A DNA stretch of 14,930 nucleotides from Ruminococcus sp. UBA3665. Lineage in GTDB: Bacteria; Bacillota; Clostridia; Oscillospirales; Ruminococcaceae. The notes beneath the pieces were generated by a model, which saw only the letters and a list, made by a program, of their open reading frames with translations, had not been told where the DNA came from and did not search any database. This document shows, piece after piece, positions 13,560-14,930 of the stretch. A program made the translations under genes and the position numbers. The stretch is taken from positions 1-14,930 of the forward strand of contig DFJS01000043.1 of assembly GCA_002373165.1 (NCBI GenBank), read 5' to 3'. Each line of letters opens with the position of its first letter. The first letter of the stretch is position 1.

Positions 13560-14642
13560 ATGAGCGAAAAAGAAATTTTTAAAAATTTTATGCTCGCCGG
13601 TCACGGCCGCTGTTTCCGGTTACTGGAAAATCATCAGGAAGAATATAAAAATCTGATTCTGTACGGCTGTCTGCATGATATTTCTTTCGATTTGCAGTGC
13701 GAGGGTTCGAGAAGTCAGTTTATGTATAATCTGGTTCTGGAATATGATAATTATCATGAATTTCTGAATCCGGTGACTGAAAAATTTCTCTCTGATGAAG
13801 TTGATACAGACTGGCATCTGATGCATCATCTGCTTGATTTGCTTGAATTATTCGCCTATGACAATCATGATAAAGAAGCGGAACAGGCTCTGAAAGAAAA
13901 ATATCAGCAGATGTATGAAATTATCATGACACGCCGCCACAGTCTGTATGTGCATGAACTGCTCCAGAATTTCGAGCTTCTCTGCACCTGCCTGATGCAA
14001 AATTCTGATTTTAATGCCGCTTTGCAGATATTTCAGAAAATCGGCGCATATTTTCTCAGAAAAAAACATGTTCCGGATGAAGATTTGCATTTCCGGTTTG
14101 GAAGTTTCTGGTTCTGGACAAAGGAAAAATATCCGGTCAGACTGCTTTACAGAGAAATCCGGAAAGCCGCCGAAAATTCCGGAGAAATCCGCCGTTTCCA
14201 GCGTGTGATGTGCGTTCTGGAAAAGAAATATAAACCCGGAAAACGCCGCAAAAAGCCGGAATCCGTTCAGCCGGACCCCGAAACGGAAAGACAATCTGCT
14301 CTTGCAGTCCTGCATCAGCACTATGATGAAACTGCTCTTGAAACACTGATACAATATTATCAGCCGGAAGATAAAAATATTTTATTGGAAAATTTAAATT
14401 ATGTCATCATCGACAGGGAAACGTTTCTCGGCTGGCACAGCATCACGATCGAAATTCTGAACGCCGCAGAAAAAAATATCCCCGTTCCGAACGAAGCTCT
14501 GCTTTGGATTTATGAAAATTCTCAGTGTGCTTGCTGCCGCAGGGATGCCGTCAAAATTATGAAAAAACGCCGTATTCTGACGGATTCTATCATAGAAGAA
14601 TGCCGCCTGGATGCCTGCGGAGAAACAAGAAGCATGATGTAA
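13560..14642 (+). CDS. Uncharacterised helical (HEAT-like) protein, 360 aa
   Basis: I cannot assign a function. The protein is soluble, with no signal peptide or membrane segment, and almost wholly helical in appearance. The N-terminal part has GHGRCFRLL (14-22) and FDLQCEGSRSQFMYNLV (43-59). This GHGR...D-x-Q-C-E-G-S-R-x-x-(F/Y)-x-Y pattern recalls a group of uncharacterised Firmicute helical-repeat proteins (memory, not searched). A basic linker (KPGKRRKKPE, 225-234) separates it from a C-terminal half with two repeat-like units, QCACCRRDAVKIM (322-334) and EECRLDACGETR (346-357), which look like degenerate HEAT repeats. GGAG at 13551-13554 and ATG 13560 define the start. The gene begins only 13 bases after the clpE terminator's T-run and no promoter fits between them, so it may depend on read-through or on a promoter inside clpE. 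Confidence 0.8.
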   Translation: MSEKEIFKNFMLAGHGRCFRLLENHQEEYKNLILYGCLHDISFDLQCEGSRSQFMYNLVLEYDNYHEFLNPVTEKFLSDEVDTDWHLMHHLLDLLELFAYDNHDKEAEQALKEKYQQMYEIIMTRRHSLYVHELLQNFELLCTCLMQNSDFNAALQIFQKIGAYFLRKKHVPDEDLHFRFGSFWFWTKEKYPVRLLYREIRKAAENSGEIRRFQRVMCVLEKKYKPGKRRKKPESVQPDPETERQSALAVLHQHYDETALETLIQYYQPEDKNILLENLNYVIIDRETFLGWHSITIEILNAAEKNIPVPNEALLWIYENSQCACCRRDAVKIMKKRRILTDSIIEECRLDACGETRSMM

Positions 14643-14647
14643 AAATT

Positions 14648-14668
14648 TTTTTGAAAAATTTTCAAAAA
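14648..14668. other. AT-only-arm palindrome upstream of the tRNA promoter
   Basis: TTTTTGAAAA (14648-14657) and TTTTCAAAAA (14659-14668) are perfect inverted repeats around a single base. The palindrome sits 5 bases after the stop of the 360-residue gene and ends 4 bases before the tRNA -35 box. Its A/T tracts are placed where an UP element would contact the RNA polymerase alpha subunit. As a terminator it would be weak, since the stem is nearly all A-T and no T-run follows on the + strand. Confidence 0.6.
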
Positions 14669-14672
14669 CCTC

Positions 14673-14701
14673 TTGACAAGATCAGTTTTTTGTGCTATAA
14701 T
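14673..14701 (+). promoter_or_regulatory. Near-consensus promoter of the tRNA operon
   Basis: TTGACA (14673-14678), a 17-base spacer and TATAAT (14696-14701) match the sigma-A consensus at every position, with TG at 14693-14694 as an extended -10. The expected start is near 14708, about 26 bases before the first tRNA. The upstream A/T tracts may boost it. This is the strongest promoter in the window, as expected for stable RNA. Confidence 0.93.
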
Positions 14702-14733
14702 AGTTATTGTTGTGAGAGAGAAATACGCCGCAT

Positions 14734-14807
<74 letters not shown>

Positions 14808-14821
14808 ATTCAAACCCCCAT

Positions 14822-14897
14822 GCGGTAGTAGCTCAGTTGGTAGAGCGCCACCTTGCCAAGGTGGAGGTCGCGAGTCCGAGTCTCGTCTACCGCTCCA
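14822..14897 (+). tRNA. tRNA-Gly(GCC) with unusual T-loop
   Basis: The acceptor stem GCGGTAG (14822-14828) pairs with CTACCGC (14887-14893), followed by T and encoded CCA (14895-14897). The anticodon arm is CCACC-TTGCCAA-GGTGG with anticodon GCC at 14855-14857. The T-arm is GCGAG-TCCGAGT-CTCGT: position 55, nearly always U (pseudouridine), is C at 14876. All stems are otherwise intact, so it is probably functional, reading Gly GGC/GGT. It lies 14 bases after the first tRNA and 3 bases before the next. Confidence 0.95.
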
Positions 14898-14900
14898 CAT

Positions 14901-14930
14901 GCACCTTTAGCTCAGTTGGTAGAGCACCTG
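14901..14930 (+). tRNA. Third tRNA, 5' part only (cut by window end)
   Basis: GCACCTT (14901-14907) as the acceptor 5' strand, TA, and then a complete D-arm (GCTC-AGTTGGTA-GAGC) are typical of tRNA. The window stops in the anticodon stem (ACCTG), before the anticodon. The 5' half resembles clostridial tRNA-Lys genes I remember, but the isotype cannot be decided here. Its 3-base gap after tRNA-Gly(GCC) shows it belongs to the same transcript. Confidence 0.85.

Overview
The window reads as a stretch of chromosome from a low-to-mid GC Firmicute, most likely a Ruminococcus-like clostridium (Oscillospiraceae). The reasons are strong AGGAGG-type ribosome binding sites, TTGACA/TATAAT promoters, an ECF transporter core, a zinc-finger Clp ATPase of the ClpE type, a DUF5711-type protein, and two-domain SseB and YfhO proteins typical of that group. 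No prophage, insertion sequence, CRISPR array or obvious recently acquired island is visible. Every gene and tRNA is on the + strand.

Region 1 (1-2773) is the Holliday-junction locus: the 3' end of ruvC, a 75-residue small protein, ruvA, an SseB-like protein and ruvB. Two uncharacterised genes are therefore threaded between the three ruv genes. Region 2 (2786-9892) holds an RlmI-like SAM methyltransferase (TTG start), the ECF transporter core ecfA1-ecfA2-ecfT, a 971-residue YfhO-family membrane protein with an acidic tail, and truA. Region 3 (9917-11068) is a membrane-anchored DUF5711-like protein. From ruvC to this gene the gaps are 8-26 bases or the genes overlap (17, 7 and 4 bases). I see no internal terminator or convincing promoter, so this looks like one long operon whose promoter lies upstream of the window.

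Region 4 (11069-13546) is a separate transcription unit: a clpE-like ATPase with its own extended -10 promoter and a clear intrinsic terminator with a GAAA loop. Region 5 (13560-14642) is a 360-residue uncharacterised helical protein that starts 13 bases after that terminator's T-run. Region 6 (14648-14930) is a tRNA operon with a near-consensus promoter preceded by an AT-rich palindrome: tRNA-Gly(UCC), tRNA-Gly(GCC) with an unusual T-loop, and the 5' half of a third tRNA cut by the window end.

Most genes are housekeeping: recombinational repair (Ruv), RNA modification (methyltransferase, TruA), vitamin or metal uptake (ECF), envelope glycosylation (YfhO) and protein quality control (ClpE). 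I do not see a clearly new multi-gene system. The least explained items are the small protein and SseB protein inside the ruv cluster, the methyltransferase lacking the RlmI cysteine motif, the acidic YfhO tail, the 360-residue protein behind the terminator, and the C55 tRNA-Gly.
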